Notes: generated by a model from the sequence alone, not told the origin. Shown: positions 23,696 through 35,440, numbered from the stretch's first letter. The stretch is 64,000 nucleotides of DNA from Gnetum montanum (GCA_015680685.1 MNCI01026399.1:1532816-1596815); one strand, 5' to 3'. Numbers and translations are program-made.

Positions 23696-24513
23696 TGATG
23701 AGTGGCAAGGTACCCCTACGCCCACCATTAATGCATGATTTGGTCAAACTCCATAGACCTTAAGTTCTTAAGTACACCAATTTCAAGGAAGGGAAATATA
23801 ATTGGAATAATCGTTGTCTTCTCAATTCCACTCGTAAGGTACAAGTTTATGGCTAAGTGCAACTGAGGTATATGATTTGTATCATTTTGTGTTTTATAAA
23901 TTTAATTTCCTAGATAAAAAATGAAATGTAAAGGAATTTAATATGTAACTAATATACTATCTATCTAGCCTAACACAAGTACCCGTTCCCACTCCCCAAA
24001 CACATCCTGAATGCATGTAGTGCTGCTGGGTTACCAAATGTTAAGTGTTTTTAGGTTACCAAGTGCTGCATGTATGTTCAAAGTGGTCATGCTTGTGTCC
24101 ATTAATAACTATAAATTAATTACTTAATTAAAGTGCATTAAAGTAAAGTGCATGAATGATACATTCATTAAAGCAAAAATTTATCTATTTTCAGTGCTGC
24201 AAGAATTATCAAAAGGGCTCATCTTCATTCCTGTCACACTACTATGCTCAAGTACATTAGTGCTCGAATAAAGGCCCATACACACTTAGACTCCTACTGC
24301 AAACACTTAGAAATATTCTAACTCTGGAATGACTAAACTACAAGAACTTTGTTACTCTATGTAAAAACTAACTCAAAACTATATGAAAATTGTGAGCCCA
24401 AGTGTTATATTTATAGGCTGGCATATACTTCATGATATCGAATATTCAACATCATGTCTTGGGCTTTGATATTAGGTATTTGATATCAGATCATGTCAAA
24501 ATAAGATTTATCA
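23696..24513 (-). repeat. 3' LTR of element B
   Basis: 818 bases. Plus-strand edges TGATGAGTGGCAAGGTACCCC and GATTTATCA match the element B 5' LTR end to end. On the minus strand TATAAATATAACAC (around 24402-24415) is the TATA region, followed by TTGGGCTCAC. The block with CAGCAGCACTACATGCATTC is also shared with the 5' LTR. Confidence 0.92.
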
Positions 24514-24550
24514 TAGCCCCATGACTGAATGAAAACTTGTCCTCAAGTGA
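24514..24550 (-). promoter_or_regulatory. Polypurine tract region of element B
   Basis: On the minus strand CTTGAGGACAAG, then CATGGGGCTATGA, lead directly into the LTR. The first block is the same as in element E before its tract. The G-run is weaker than in E. Confidence 0.6.
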
Positions 24551-26455
24551 AGAAGAGAAGGAACAAGTTCCTAATAAAAAATTGGATAGGTATGGGATTA
24601 TTGACTGACATACAAACTGACTCAGATGGAACAAATAAACTCTAAGTGTCCAAATGTATGGATTTACAATATTTTACAAAATTGGATGTCCATGAAAATA
24701 GAAGTGAACACCCTGGACAAAACTAACATCCAACTCCTCTGGCAGCTATAAAGTGAGAGAGAAGATCCAACGATCATGAAGAGTCCTCGTCACAAAGTCC
24801 TACCACATGATCCTTGGTGAAGACAATCCTACTTCCAATCCATGCTTCCCATTGCAATCACAACAGAATTGCAAATTAGTATGTAAGTTGTAACATATAG
24901 CTTTGAAGCACCTTTTGTCATTGGTGGTTACACTTAGCTAGGTTGTGATTATGGTGGATTGATTCCTTTAGTAGTGTTAGCGAGAAGACTAACAAATAGG
25001 GTTAAATGGATAAGAAATCCATTATTAGATTCAAAAAAGTTCAAATAGGATGAAATGCTTGAAGAGGATGTAAGAATTCACAACAGTAACAATAAAAGAT
25101 TTCACTAAAAACTGTTGTGAAGATTGGATGTCATTGATAAGGTAAACAAAAGGATTTGATTGTAAGGATGTTTAAGGGTAAAGAACGTAACTAATCCAAT
25201 CAAAAGATATGCAAGTGGGTCCTCCCCAAAGTAGGCATAGGTATTTTATTACCCTTGCATAACCTCAAACTAAGGAGTCTATGGACCATGTGGATGATTA
25301 ATGGTTACAGAAAGTTAAATACAAAAACCCAGAAGAAACTACTTGAGAATTTTGACACAACAAACCAGAACATTGAACAAGAACATGAAACTAGCAATGA
25401 GGTGAAACATGGAAAGCATAGGTGGAAGAGAGAGAGGGGGGAGGAATGGAGTTCCTAATTAAGGTCACATGAAGTCCCTTGTAAGTTTTATGGTTAAATT
25501 ACTTAATAAGATCGATCCTTAGTCCAAATCAAAACCAACCATGTTTAGTCACTACACATCACCATTCTAAGATCAATCTAACCCCTTGAGACACACGAGT
25601 GCTTCCACAGAACAACCATCATTCCTTATTAGAGAAGAAAAGAGAAGTAGGATGTGAGGAAGGGCCTTAGTTAAAGGGGACCTTCAAGCATGGGTAACAT
25701 GTCTTTCTAGTAACATAACCAGTGCTTGTAGCCCATTCATTTTGTCTAAGGGATGTGCTTTGAATTCCCATCATTTTTTTATGATGAGAACCACACCATG
25801 CAAAGACTTATTCAACTACCTTTTATTGGTCAACACAGAACGATAAGAAATCCATGAAAACACGCATGCATCCAGGTAAGTAAAAAGGCACAAAGAATAT
25901 CGGATCCCCTTAAAGTCACACCATGTTCAAACCTTTGAATCTTTTCAAAATCTGAAAACTACCAGAGTCACAAATTTGTTATAGTTTTATTAATGAAAAT
26001 GGGACTACACATTTCTAGAACAAGGAAAACCATATAGTTTGTAGATGGGTGGATGTTGTGGACTCACTGCCTATTGCATGAAGATAAACCATGTCCTAAT
26101 TATCTATAACAAAATTCAAAGCTAGAATCTAGACACCAACAATCAAATAACTGGATAGCACATGCCTACATCAATCAAACACACTATATGTAGTTGGCAA
26201 CATAACATGTTATTATTAAAACATAATAAGAAAATCACATCCAAAATAAAGGGAAATATATAAGAAAGTGTAAAATCTTTAAGAAAACTAAAACATACTA
26301 ATGATGTTGTAAAACAAAAACTTTTGAAAAATTAATAACATAAAACAAAAAGGTGTAAGATAAAGAATGTGTAAAACAAAAAGTTGTAAAAGTAACAAGG
26401 TGTAAAACAAAAATGTCTAAGAAAAAGGATGAAAAATTGAGGAGCCTTTTATATA
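24551..26455 (-). other. 3' untranslated region of element B
   Basis: About 1.9 kb between integrase and the 3' LTR without a convincing ORF. It aligns in reverse with the spacer of element D (blocks near 25200-25270 and 25460-25540) and with the end of element E near 19240-19390. The extra coiled-coil ORF of element E is not present here: the spacer passes directly to the 3' end. Confidence 0.6.
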
Positions 26456-27880
26456 GTTAAAATGGATGGCCATCTCCCCCATGATTAAGTTGAAAGGAGG
26501 AGATCCAAAATATTGAGCATGGTTTTCCATTCAAGGAGGCATTTGTTGTATTAGCTAGCTTATGCTCATGGAAAGGTTTAACTTGTTGTGTGTTGACTAG
26601 CGGTTTCTTGTTTGAGCTCTTAGGTTTGTAGATCATCATGGCCCTAGATGAAAAAATTTTGTAAATTATATAAGGTCCTTCCCAAAATGTCTGGAACTTA
26701 GTTCGTTGAGGTACGTATGTGGAGTTTTAGTAGAGAACGTTATCTTCTAGTTGAAGTTTGACTTTCCTGATTCTAAGGTTGTGACACTTTTTGTTAAATG
26801 CCTTGTGTAACTCATTGGATGATAGGTCCACCAATTGATTTTCATCTAGAAAGTTAAGATTCATTAATCTTTCTTTTTGTGGTGGACTCAAGTCAAGGTT
26901 GAGATCATAGGCTGTTAACAGTGTATGGAGCTCAAATTGAATAGGAAGTGTTGGTGATTTTTTATACATTAGCTCGTAGGAAGAATAGCCTATAGGAAGT
27001 TTCCATGTTGAATGGTAGGCCCAAAGTGCATTGTTGAGTTTTGTGATCTAGTCTTTACTATATTTGCTAATAATTCTTGTTAGAATCTTTGTGATTTCCC
27101 TATTGGTAACCTCAACTTGACCATTGGCTTGGGGATGGTAAGGTGTTGTGAATTAATGTTCAACCCCCAAGCATTGCATGAGCTTCTGAAAAGTAGTGTT
27201 TGTAAAGTAAGTTCCATTATCAGAAATTAATGCACATGACATACCAAACCTATTTACAACATTTTGTTGTACAAACTGAGAAATAGTAGAATATGCACAA
27301 TCAGTGACAGCTACTATTTCTACCCATTTTGTACAATAGTTAATAGTGACTATGATGTATGCCTTTCCATTTAACATGGGTATGATGGAACCCATGAAAT
27401 CTATGCTCCAAATGTCAAAGGGTTCCAATGGTTGGATCCACTATTGAGGTCCCTTAATTTGAGTAGTCATTACACCATCTCATTGGCAGTGTTTACAAGA
27501 ATGGACATATTGATGAGCATCCTTGAAGAGTATTAGCCAATAGTACCTTGGCATTAGGATTTTAATGGTTGTGCATCTTCCAGCATAGTGGCCTCCATAA
27601 GGACCTTCATGAGCATCCTAGAAAACACTTAGTTGATCAACATCAGGGATACACCATCAAACTAGGCCATCGACACACACCGTATAGAGGTGTTCATTGA
27701 TCTCCATGAAGTGTTTTAGCTGGTAAAGAAATTGTTGTTTCTTGCAATGATCCAACCCTTGTGACATCTCTTGGGTGAGAAGATAGGTGAGAATGCCATC
27801 ATACCATTTAGGCTCATTGGGCAATTATTTAGTTATAGCCCTAGCAAAGAGGAGCTCATTAGGAACCATATTAGATAGTG
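26456..27880 (-). pseudogene. Integrase of element B
   Basis: Minus strand. A zinc-binding region (HSCKHCQ near 27480-27500) precedes the open core at 27153-27428, which begins MEPFDIWSIDFMGSI with the first catalytic Asp. It continues WVEIVAVTD, then ISDNGTYFTN with the second Asp, and LGVEH. The Glu block (near 27120-27140) reads HPQANGQVEVTN-like. The C-terminal part (26727-26969) is open with IQFELHTLLTAYDLNLDLS and KVKLQLEDNVLY. The tail at 26457-26639 reads FQLNHGGDGHP, as in element D. In the family this enzyme inserts the cDNA. The core retains D and D but flanks carry stops, so the copy is dead. Confidence 0.85.
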
Positions 27881-28232
27881 GGTTCTCCTCCTCTTTGTTG
27901 TCCCATCATAATAGAGACAAGTGATCAACAACCACATTCTTAGTACCCTTTTGATCTACCATCATAAGATTGAATTCTTGTAAGATCACCAACCACTATA
28001 TGACATAGGGGCTCACCATTGGTTTATTCATAAGGAAGTGAATGACACTGTGGTCTGTGTGCCCAAACACTTTGTATCTAAGCACATAGTGCCTAAACTT
28101 CTCTAGAGAAAACACCACTACCATCAGTTCTTTTTTTTGTAATGGTGTAGTTCAATTGTGTAGCTACAATGCTTTAGCTAGAGCAATGGATGTAATATGG
28201 AATTTCTTGTCATCCATCTACATAAGCATAGC
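27881..28232 (-). pseudogene. RNase H (C-terminal part) of element B
   Basis: Minus-strand blocks LVVVFSLEKFRHYVL, then VFGHTDHSVIHFL (catalytic Asp in HTDH), then MVDQKGTKNVVVDHLS leading into integrase. These match element D 5480-5720. The N-terminal end is cut at about 28232, where homology to element D stops abruptly and viral sequence begins. The other side of the break is at about 33725. About 20 bases of the element D counterpart appear missing across the break. Confidence 0.8.
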
Positions 28233-28269
28233 TACCATTTCTTTGCTTGGATTTCTTTCACTTATTTTT

Positions 28270-28480
28270 CATTCAAAAGCTTCAAAGAATGCTCAAAATA
28301 AAACACACTTTTATTTAACACAAGCTTTCTTACATCCCTGAGGGATGCTTAGATCGGAATGCTTAAAAGGTGCTATGAATTTCTCTTCTAATTTCTCAAT
28401 ATGATGCCTCTCTAAGGTTTATACACGACTCAATTTATACGTAATGTAACCACCTTGGGGCCTTCTAGATGCTAACCCAA
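28270..28480 (-). promoter_or_regulatory. Viral intergenic promoter and polyadenylation region
   Basis: Minus strand: GTATAAATTGAG (TATA at about 28433-28441) and, about 120 bases downstream, AATAAA (28310-28315). A TATA box followed at this distance by a polyadenylation signal is the arrangement of caulimovirid pregenomic RNA promoters, where the signal is bypassed on the first pass. The viral leader downstream is cut by the junction at about 28233. Confidence 0.5.
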
Positions 28481-28489
28481 GACACACTT

Positions 28490-29440
28490 ACCAGGATAAG
28501 GTTAAACAAATTTTACCTTATTCAACTAGACACATGGACAACAAAAATCAAAACAAAGAGGGAGCCTCCCAAGGAGGCATCTTACTTTTACATAGTGGTA
28601 GATAACTTTTATAGTGTGTTAGCAAGATCATCATTATGCCTAGTTGATGGAGTAGTATCTTCATCACTTTTGGAAAAGGAAGATTCTTCCTCTTCATCTC
28701 TTTGTATGCCTACAGGATGAATAAGCTTTTCATATCCTCCAGCTCGATGAAATATTAGTACTCTGGGGTCTCTAGAATATAATTCAAGAGTATGGGATTT
28801 GATCCCATTAATTTTACAGTGCTCTTCAATATCGTAGACATTACTTGTATAAATATCTTAGTAGAATGCATGGCCCCAGCTATTTTGCCAATCAATTCTT
28901 GAGGAGATACATGTGGCAAGGAAGTAGAATGGTGTATGGTCTTGGTTTAAGAAGTACCATCCTTTGGATTGATGACTTTGATAGTAAATAAAGTCTCCTC
29001 ATCTTCCTCCAAGTTGATGATAAAGGCTCCTTGGATAATTTGGTGGAATGTATGCTAGTGCATGACCGTATCTTGCCCACCATGACTAGAAGGCATGGAT
29101 AAAATTATTTGGAGCTGAAATAGGATTTAATTCAATTTTATACAAATGAAATGGATTCGGCTATCTGAGAGGCCAATTCATTGTGGATTCACTAAAAGAG
29201 GTCTCAAAATCTAATAGCTAGGTTTCTACATAAGTGCTTATATGAATATATGGAGGAGGTTCTATTGGGATTCATAGATCTTGGTAAGCCATATGGAGGG
29301 TTTGAGCAACAGTGCCATATGGACTATAGGCTCTAGAGGTTTGCACAAAGCTTTCCCATTAAGGTGCATGCTTTAGGTGTACTTGGAGTTGCTCTATGGT
29401 AGGCATATATCTTTCAAATGGAGTTCTAACACTTCATAAC
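28490..29440 (-). pseudogene. Caulimovirid 3' ORF, possibly transactivator region
   Basis: Minus-strand frames between RNase H and the intergenic promoter, where caulimoviruses carry their last ORF (the translational transactivator/inclusion protein). Open pieces exist (28892-29083 and others) with acidic and Ser/Leu composition; no family motif is certain. Stops and frame changes throughout. Called by position only; it could instead be a lineage-specific ORF. Confidence 0.35.
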
Positions 29441-29479
29441 CTTCTTGAATATCACAGTTTCCATCCTTCTTCTTAGAAC

Positions 29480-30900
29480 CATTCTGTATAGAATATACAA
29501 ACACTCAAAACAAGCATTAGACTCAAGAGAGATTAAACTCTCTTGTTAAAAAATTAGCCAAGTACTTTTCACCGTTTAAATATTCAGTTTCAAAAGTAAA
29601 ATTGGCTAAAAATAATGACATCTAATTAATCTTATGTGTGCAACTTTATTCAAAATTTTCACTTGAAGATATTTATAAAAATGTTTAAGATCACTACGCA
29701 CAATAAATTTTTTCTCTTGTAAGAATAGTCTAAATTTTTCGATTGCTTTGACGATGACTAAAAGTTCTTTATGTGTACTATGGTAATTTATCTAAGTTGG
29801 AGAGAACTTTCTGGAACTATAACGACAAAGATAGATAATGCCATATTTATCTTCTTTTAAAATTACTTCCCAAAATGCTTTTGACGCATTTGTTTCTAAG
29901 ATTAATGTACCATCTGTTGGTAATCTTAATCGAGGTAAATTCTTGTAGTGGTCTTTTATCCTTTTGACTGTTTCTGTATGCTGATTGGTCCATTATGTAG
30001 CTTTTTCATTTAATTGTTTATTTAACAATTTACAATATTTAGTTAAATCTTTATAGAATCCAGAAATATAATTTATACATCCTAAAAACCATTGTAATTA
30101 TTTTTTTATTTGTGAGCTCATCTAGAAATTTGGAAATTGCCTCTAAGACATGTGTCTATCAGGTTACTTTCTTGTGACCTATTTGTAAACCAAGAAATTC
30201 AATTTCTTCTTGTGCTAATTTCATTTTAGTAGGTGAAAGAACTAAACCATTTTTATCAACTATTTCATAAAAGTGTTCTAAATGTGCTAAATGCTATTTG
30301 GCATCTTTTGACAACTAAAATATCATCTATATATACTATAATAAAAGGATAGGATGAAAAGATTTTATCCATAGCTTGCTAAAATATGGAAGGAGTAGTT
30401 TTAATCCCAAAAGGTAAAATTATCCACTCATAAAGTTCACCTAGTACCATGAAGGTAGTTTTCCAATGATCTTCTAGATAGATTTGAATTTTCCAAAAAC
30501 CTGATTTTAAGTCAAATTTCAAATATATGTGTGTATTTGGCAATTTTTGGAATAAATTGTCTTTACTCAGAATGGGATGTTGAACAAGTTTAATTAATTC
30601 ATTTAAGGGTTTATAATTTACAACAAATCATTTTTCCCTCTAAGTTGTTCTATTCGTTTGTTGACATAAAATGCCACACATGAGAACATGCTTGTGCTTT
30701 CTTGAATTAAACCTTTACTTTTACCTGATCCTAATGGTTTATATGGCACCAATGTTGCTTTTTCCATCTAAATGTTGTAGGATCATCAAAGGCTATGGTT
30801 AGTAATTTTTCTTTCATCTTTTCAAATTCCTTTTCTTGTGTTTGGATTTGATTTACTAACCATTGGGTTTTTACTATTCTAGAAGGAATATTTTTCTCAA
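29480..30900 (-). pseudogene. Caulimovirid reverse transcriptase-RNase H
   Basis: Minus strand. The RT active site Y-I-D-D-I-L-V is at about 30313-30333. Upstream RT blocks lie at 30420-30660, and the RNase H start (a D-G-T-L-I block near 29910) is followed by its conserved Tyr-Ser-Ser/Arg-Lys and Ser-Thr-His-Lys-Glu blocks (29760-29850) and an Asp block at about 29700. The sequence type is that of caulimovirid polymerase, clearly different from the gypsy RT of elements B and D. Interrupted by several stops, so inactive. Confidence 0.85.
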
Positions 30901-30931
30901 ACTTATTCATATTAATACTAAGTCTAGAAAA

Positions 30932-31260
30932 TCAACATTGTCCTAAAATAAACTTATCTATGGTTATTGTATAAGATTCAAGTTTAGATAAGTTATTCGT
31001 ACCTATTAACAAATCATATGTACGTAGTTCTAGCTGATAAACTTTTAAAAAACATAATCTTTTATTAGGAAATTGCAAAGGAATTTCAACTTCATAATCT
31101 ATGGCTTTCTTTTGCATGTTAAATGAAACATATTTTGTTGTTCTAGGTTTCCATAGAAAATAAGGAATAATTCCTCATCTTCCTAATGATATCTCAACAA
31201 CGCTATCTATAAGAGAATCAATAGGATAGGGCTTGAATGATGGGAGTTTTATCATAAATG
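30932..31260 (-). pseudogene. Caulimovirid protease
   Basis: Minus strand, directly upstream of RT. A D-S-L-I-D-S block near 31215 sits where the aspartic protease D-T/S-G should be, with the Gly lost. An open stretch at 30932-31117 has the second conserved block DLLIGTNNL and ends FILGQC. It corresponds to the viral polyprotein protease. The damaged active site and nearby stops show it is dead. Confidence 0.65.
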
Positions 31261-31990
31261 TACATATAGGAATATGCGATTTTTCTAATTTATTTTTATT
31301 TATGGAATGAGTTAACATTCCTACTTTAGATACCTCTTCTTCATACTAGCGTCGCTATTCACTTTCTTCTTCTAATTTTAACTGATTCATTCATGTGTAA
31401 CCCAATTTATGAAAGTTTGTAATTGTTGTAGTCTATATGCTCTCCATAAAGATTTTGATATGTCTATTTGTGATACTTGGAGAATTTCTATTTATTCTAA
31501 GTCTTCTTCTTCTTCTAATATTTTTTCTAAATCTTCTAACTCTTCTTTTGAAGAAGGTAAAGGCTAAGCATCAAGAAATAAGCTTTGTTCTTTTAAATGT
31601 CTTTTTTAAAGTTTTAATTCTTCTTGTTTTTCTGCTATTTTTTTTCTAAACTCATATATTTATGAATATTTTCTAAAGGTGTTCTTTTTAAATTACTTTT
31701 CAAGATACTAATTTGTTCTTTTAAACTAATACAGGTGGGGTCGTCTTCCGGTGTAGGCAAGGGCTGTGGCTTTGGTTTTATCCTAGTGGTTTTGTGCAAG
31801 GATGAGGTAGATGACATATGGTGATTCATGTAGTTATAGTAAATAACATTAGAATCATTAAAATCATGGACTGAAAACTCTGTGCACTCCCCCGAGTCAA
31901 AAGAAGGTAAGGAGGATGAAGAAGACTCATTGTCAAAGGTAAAGAGAAGATCACCAGAAGGGAATGGAAGATTCTCATTTGAGATATAAT
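31261..31990 (-). pseudogene. Caulimovirid coat-protease linker, Ser/Glu-rich
   Basis: Minus-strand frames between the coat-protein zinc finger and protease. The strand has a run of GAA/TCT-type codons (31437-31600) giving Glu/Lys/Ser-rich low complexity, and an open piece at 31635-31829 with PKPQPLPTPEDD and a downstream coiled region. The position matches the acidic, low-complexity tail of caulimovirid coat polyproteins. Not recognised beyond that. Confidence 0.4.
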
Positions 31991-32800
31991 CATAGTATTG
32001 TTCAAAAAAATGATGTTCTTGGATGAAATTGACCTTCCTAGGATAGGAACCTTTGTTGAGACATTGATTGGAAAAGTGAGGTCCATTACAAAGAAAACAT
32101 TTGACTTGATTCTTGGGAAGTTTTCTATTTCCTTTTTTAAATCTTCCTCTAAAGTTTTGGGAAGCAAGGGGAACTGTATATTTACATTTCCATTATTGTT
32201 GCCTAGGACAGAATGATTTCTTACGAGATGACCTATTTTTACAACAAGATTGATTTTTTGTGTTTTTATATTTTTCTTTTGGACATATGTCCAAACATAA
32301 ACTTTGACATATTTTCCTACTTAAGTCTCTAACTAAGTTTTTTGCTTCTTGATCATAATATAGTTCTCTATTGACATTTGTTATGAATTGTCTTATGGCA
32401 TCAAAATTCATCTCAGCTATATTGAGATTTTGTTCTTTCATTTCAAATAAATATTTATTTCAAAATGGCTATGTTAAATGCCCTATTAAATGTCCCTTGG
32501 TGTTGACTTCATGTGTGAGTTTACCACAATAGTAAATTTGTTCCATCTCATTTAAGAATGGATGTAAATCCTGAATCTTAAATAATCTAGATTTAAAAAA
32601 TTCTATCATGATAAACATGATCTATATTAGCTTTATTTCCAATAAATTATTTAATGATTGCATTAAGGAATACAATCATAGGGGAATCCGTTAATTTCTT
32701 CTTAATCCTTTGTGGAATGTGGTTCCACCATCTTCTAAGGATTCCACGGAAGTTATAGGTTGCATTGAAATAGCCAATTTTGTTCTTTTTTCTCTAAATA
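31991..32800 (-). pseudogene. Caulimovirid coat protein with zinc finger
   Basis: Minus strand. A Cys/His knuckle with spacing C-x2-C-x3-H-x4-C lies at about 32060-32105 (coding CFLCNGPHFSNQC). It is preceded by a Lys/Arg-rich segment (32193-32300) and, further upstream near 32700-32760, by an R-R-W-W-N block typical of the start of the caulimovirid capsid domain. This combination marks the coat-protein C-terminus that binds viral RNA. The family knuckle usually has x4 before the His, so one residue is missing. Multiple frame changes. Confidence 0.7.
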
Positions 32801-33589
32801 GATTTGAACATGTAAATAACTTTGAATTGCATCGATAGTATCTTGTTAGCCTTTAAGATCTTTATCATCCATCAAGAAGGTTGGATGTTTATCACCTGAT
32901 TTTCAGATTTGGATCCCAAAAAAATCTATGGGATGTTCCTAATAACCTATAGCTATTTTCCTAATTAATAATTCTTCTTTTGTATCTAATGAGGCTTTAG
33001 AACCAGTGCTAACCATTGATGGTTTAGAATCAAATTTCTCTGTTTCTTCATTTGCATTGATTAAGATTCCTTTTTCCTCTTTATCTTCTAAGGCTTCTTT
33101 TTTTGTCTATACCTCACTATATGGAATCTACCTATTGGTGGAGCTGATCCAATAAACAGTAGTTCTCCAATGTTAATCCATCTACTAGATCTTGTACCTT
33201 TTGAAACCCAAATTTGTTTAAAATTATTTTCTATTCTATTTAAACTATCTGTTTGTCTACTACTAGAATCTATTAATTGATCTATATGGAGATTAGTCTA
33301 GTTTTGTAATTTTATAATATTTGTAGGTTCTTTTGTGCCCTTAATAAACTTTCTTTGACAAATGAATTCTCCAGTTGGCTCATCTTCTTTGAGAAGTGAC
33401 TTATGCTCAGGTCCTAATTTATCCTTAGGAGAAATTATATTTTTAAATTAACTTTTCTTGTTCTTCATCAGCTTTGTTTATGTTGATTTTTAGCAACACA
33501 TCACATTCTAAATAGTGATAATGTTGATCTATTTTCTTTTCTATGTTTTTGTGTTTACACGAGGGATCTAATGAAAATGATTCGGATGC
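32801..33589 (-). pseudogene. Caulimovirid N-terminal polyprotein part, unassigned
   Basis: Minus-strand frames upstream of the coat region. Pieces are readable (for example around 33120-33400) with SAPPIGRFHIV and EPTGEFICQRKFIKGT. The position would fit the segment between movement protein and coat protein, but no movement-protein motif is certain. At about 33590 it joins the duplicated RNase H fragment abruptly, so a rearrangement lies here. Confidence 0.4.
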
Positions 33590-33724
33590 ATCTATTTCTA
33601 CAATTAATGTACCATCTGTTGGTAATCTTAATTGAGGTAAATTATTGCAGTGGTCTTTTATCCTTCTAACTATTTTTGTGTGCTAATTGGTCCATTGTAT
33701 AGCTTTTTCACTTAATTTGATCAA
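33590..33724 (-). repeat. Second copy of viral RT/RNase H fragment
   Basis: This piece matches 29880-30010 base for base over long blocks (for example GTACCATCTGTTGGTAATCTT, GTGGTCTTTTATCCTT and TAGCTTTTTCA in both), in the same orientation. It lies at the upstream end of the viral insert next to element B, giving a direct terminal redundancy of the viral DNA 3.7 kb apart. Confidence 0.85.
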
Positions 33725-34600
33725 TTCATCATAATATGAAATGGTTTAGAATAGTTAGGTGCCTATAGAATTGGAGTTTCTACAAGTTTCTCCTTCAATT
33801 ATTAGAATTTTTTTTCACATTCATTGATCTAGAAAAATAAAGCATCCTTCTTGGTTAGCTCAACTAATGATTTTGCAATCTTAGAGAAATTCTCTATGAA
33901 TTGCCGATGGTAGCCAATATGTCCAAGGAATGACTGAACATCTTGGACCATCAAATGACTCTTTTACTAGTTGGGCTATATATTTTCTTGAACACATCAT
34001 TTTGGTACTTGCTTAAGGCAGTCCAAGGCTTGCTCAAATGTAGTTCCATAGGTCGAGAAATCATCCATGAAGACTTCCACACCATTAATGATTTACTATT
34101 GAAAAATGCTTAGCACCAAGCATTGGAAAGTAATAGGGGCATTGCATAGACCAAAACGCATCTTGCAATATGCAAAAGTCCCCTAAGGACTTATGAATGT
34201 TGTCTTGGCCTGGCCCTCTAATGCAATTTGAATTTGGTTATAGCCACTATAACCATCCAAAAGACTATAGTAGCAATGCCAAAATATTTTGTCTAACACC
34301 TAATCAACAACTAGGAATGGAAAATGGTCCTTAAATGTTGTCATATTCAGTAGCTGAAAATTGATGTAGACCTACCACTTGCCATATTTCTTTGGCACAA
34401 TCACGAGAGTACTAATCTAGTCACTATTCGCAATGGGATAAATGAACCCCACCTTGAGGAGTTGTTCGATTTTCTTTTTGATGATCTGCTTTAGTTTGGG
34501 ATTCAATCGCCTCTATGGTTGCCTCTTTGTCTTCACAATTGAGTTGGTGTAGATGCGATGATGGCATATCCTAGGATCAGTCCTTGTGAGTTCAGGATAT
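33725..34600 (-). pseudogene. Reverse transcriptase of element B
   Basis: Minus-strand gypsy RT. In order: FTWSYPELTRTDPRI, KLKQIIKKKIEQLLKVGF, LVIVPKKYGKW, a GYSGYNQIQIAL block, FAYCKMRFGLCNAPITF, the catalytic F-M-D-D at 34060-34071, then FLGHIGYHRQFIENFSKI, LVELTKKDAL and LKEKLVETPIL. Relative to element D the MLGH...VNLEK stretch between the palm and FLGH is deleted. Stops throughout. At about 33725 it breaks off into viral DNA and resumes at 28232. Confidence 0.85.
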
Positions 34601-34989
34601 GACCAAGTAAAGGATGCTAACCATTTTTCAACCACATTCAACAACATATTTTTCTATTTTAGAGCAATATTTGAATTGATTATGATTGGCTTTCCATTTT
34701 TTAAGAACATATATTCCATGCCAATCGGTAGAGTTTTAAGTTTAAGGGGTTCTTACTTGAAATTTTTAAGAATTTCTAACTCTTCCTAGTAGGTATCGTC
34801 ATTTGCATCATTAGAGAGTTGGTAATGAACTTGCTCTAGTTCATCCATGCCTATGACATATGTGCATGTCAAACTCTCAATTGGTTCCATGCAAAGTTTA
34901 TTACTTTCAGGATCAATGGTCGGCCACTGGGTGCCCTCTTATTTTATGGCTACTGTGTACAGACACCTTTGAATATCAACTTCTGGTGC
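34601..34989 (-). pseudogene. Protease-RT linker of element B
   Basis: Minus-strand continuation between protease and RT, reading EPIESLTCTYVIGMDELEQV and similar. It matches the left end of element A (1-229). Acidic and without catalytic motifs. Several stops. Confidence 0.55.
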
Positions 34990-35440
34990 ATACTACTTGC
35001 ATGTAGAGATGGATGCTTGTTTAATAGACCATAGTTTCTACACACAATTTCACCCTATATCACTATATGCGATGCATGGAACTCACTTCTTCTTGATCTT
35101 CTTGAATGCATTTTCTTTGGATATTTCTAGGGAAAGATCTCTAATGCCCATTCTTGCATCAACAGTGCTTAGCCATGTCCTTCCCATAATGATTGGGAAG
35201 TCTCCATTACAGTTCTCCACCTTGATAACTAGGAAATCGATAGGATAAGATCATCCATCGACAGTGATCACAATGTCTTCTACTAGTCCCAATGAAATAA
35301 TGATGGACTGGTTTACCAACTCTAATTGGATGTTGCTCTTGTTGAGAGGAGGAAGGTTCCATGCAGTATACATCTCATGAGAAATTAGATTGACACTAGA
35401 ACTTGAATTAAGATGAGCTTTGAATAGTTCATTTCTAGCA
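34990..35440 (-). pseudogene. Retropepsin-like protease of element B
   Basis: Minus strand. The first block has degraded from LLDSGSGVNLIS (element A) to HLNSSSSVNLIS, so the catalytic Asp is lost to Asn. The rest is recognisable: YTAWNLPPLNKSNIQLEL, SLGLVEDIVITVDG, FPIIMGRTWLSTVDARMG and IRDLSLEISKEN. Same length and order as the copies in A and C. Confidence 0.82.

Larger units (their letters stand above)
28233..33724 (-). mobile_element. Endogenous caulimovirid (plant pararetrovirus) segment
   Basis: About 5.5 kb, minus strand, inserted in element B pol. Order in the reading direction: RT/RNase H fragment (33590-33724), unassigned N-terminal part, coat protein with zinc finger, protease, RT, RNase H, a further ORF, then an intergenic promoter. 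This is the order of Caulimoviridae genomes, not of an LTR retrotransposon. There are no LTRs, no integrase and no target duplication. RNase H sequence occurs twice (29880-30010 and 33600-33724), so the integrated DNA was longer than one circle or rearranged. Genes are heavily interrupted, so it cannot give virus. The genus is not resolved. Confidence 0.85.

Noticed and set aside
28233-33724. Another LTR retrotransposon in element B pol
   Set aside because: No LTRs, no integrase, a coat-type zinc finger before protease, and a terminal ORF plus intergenic promoter; caulimovirid order.
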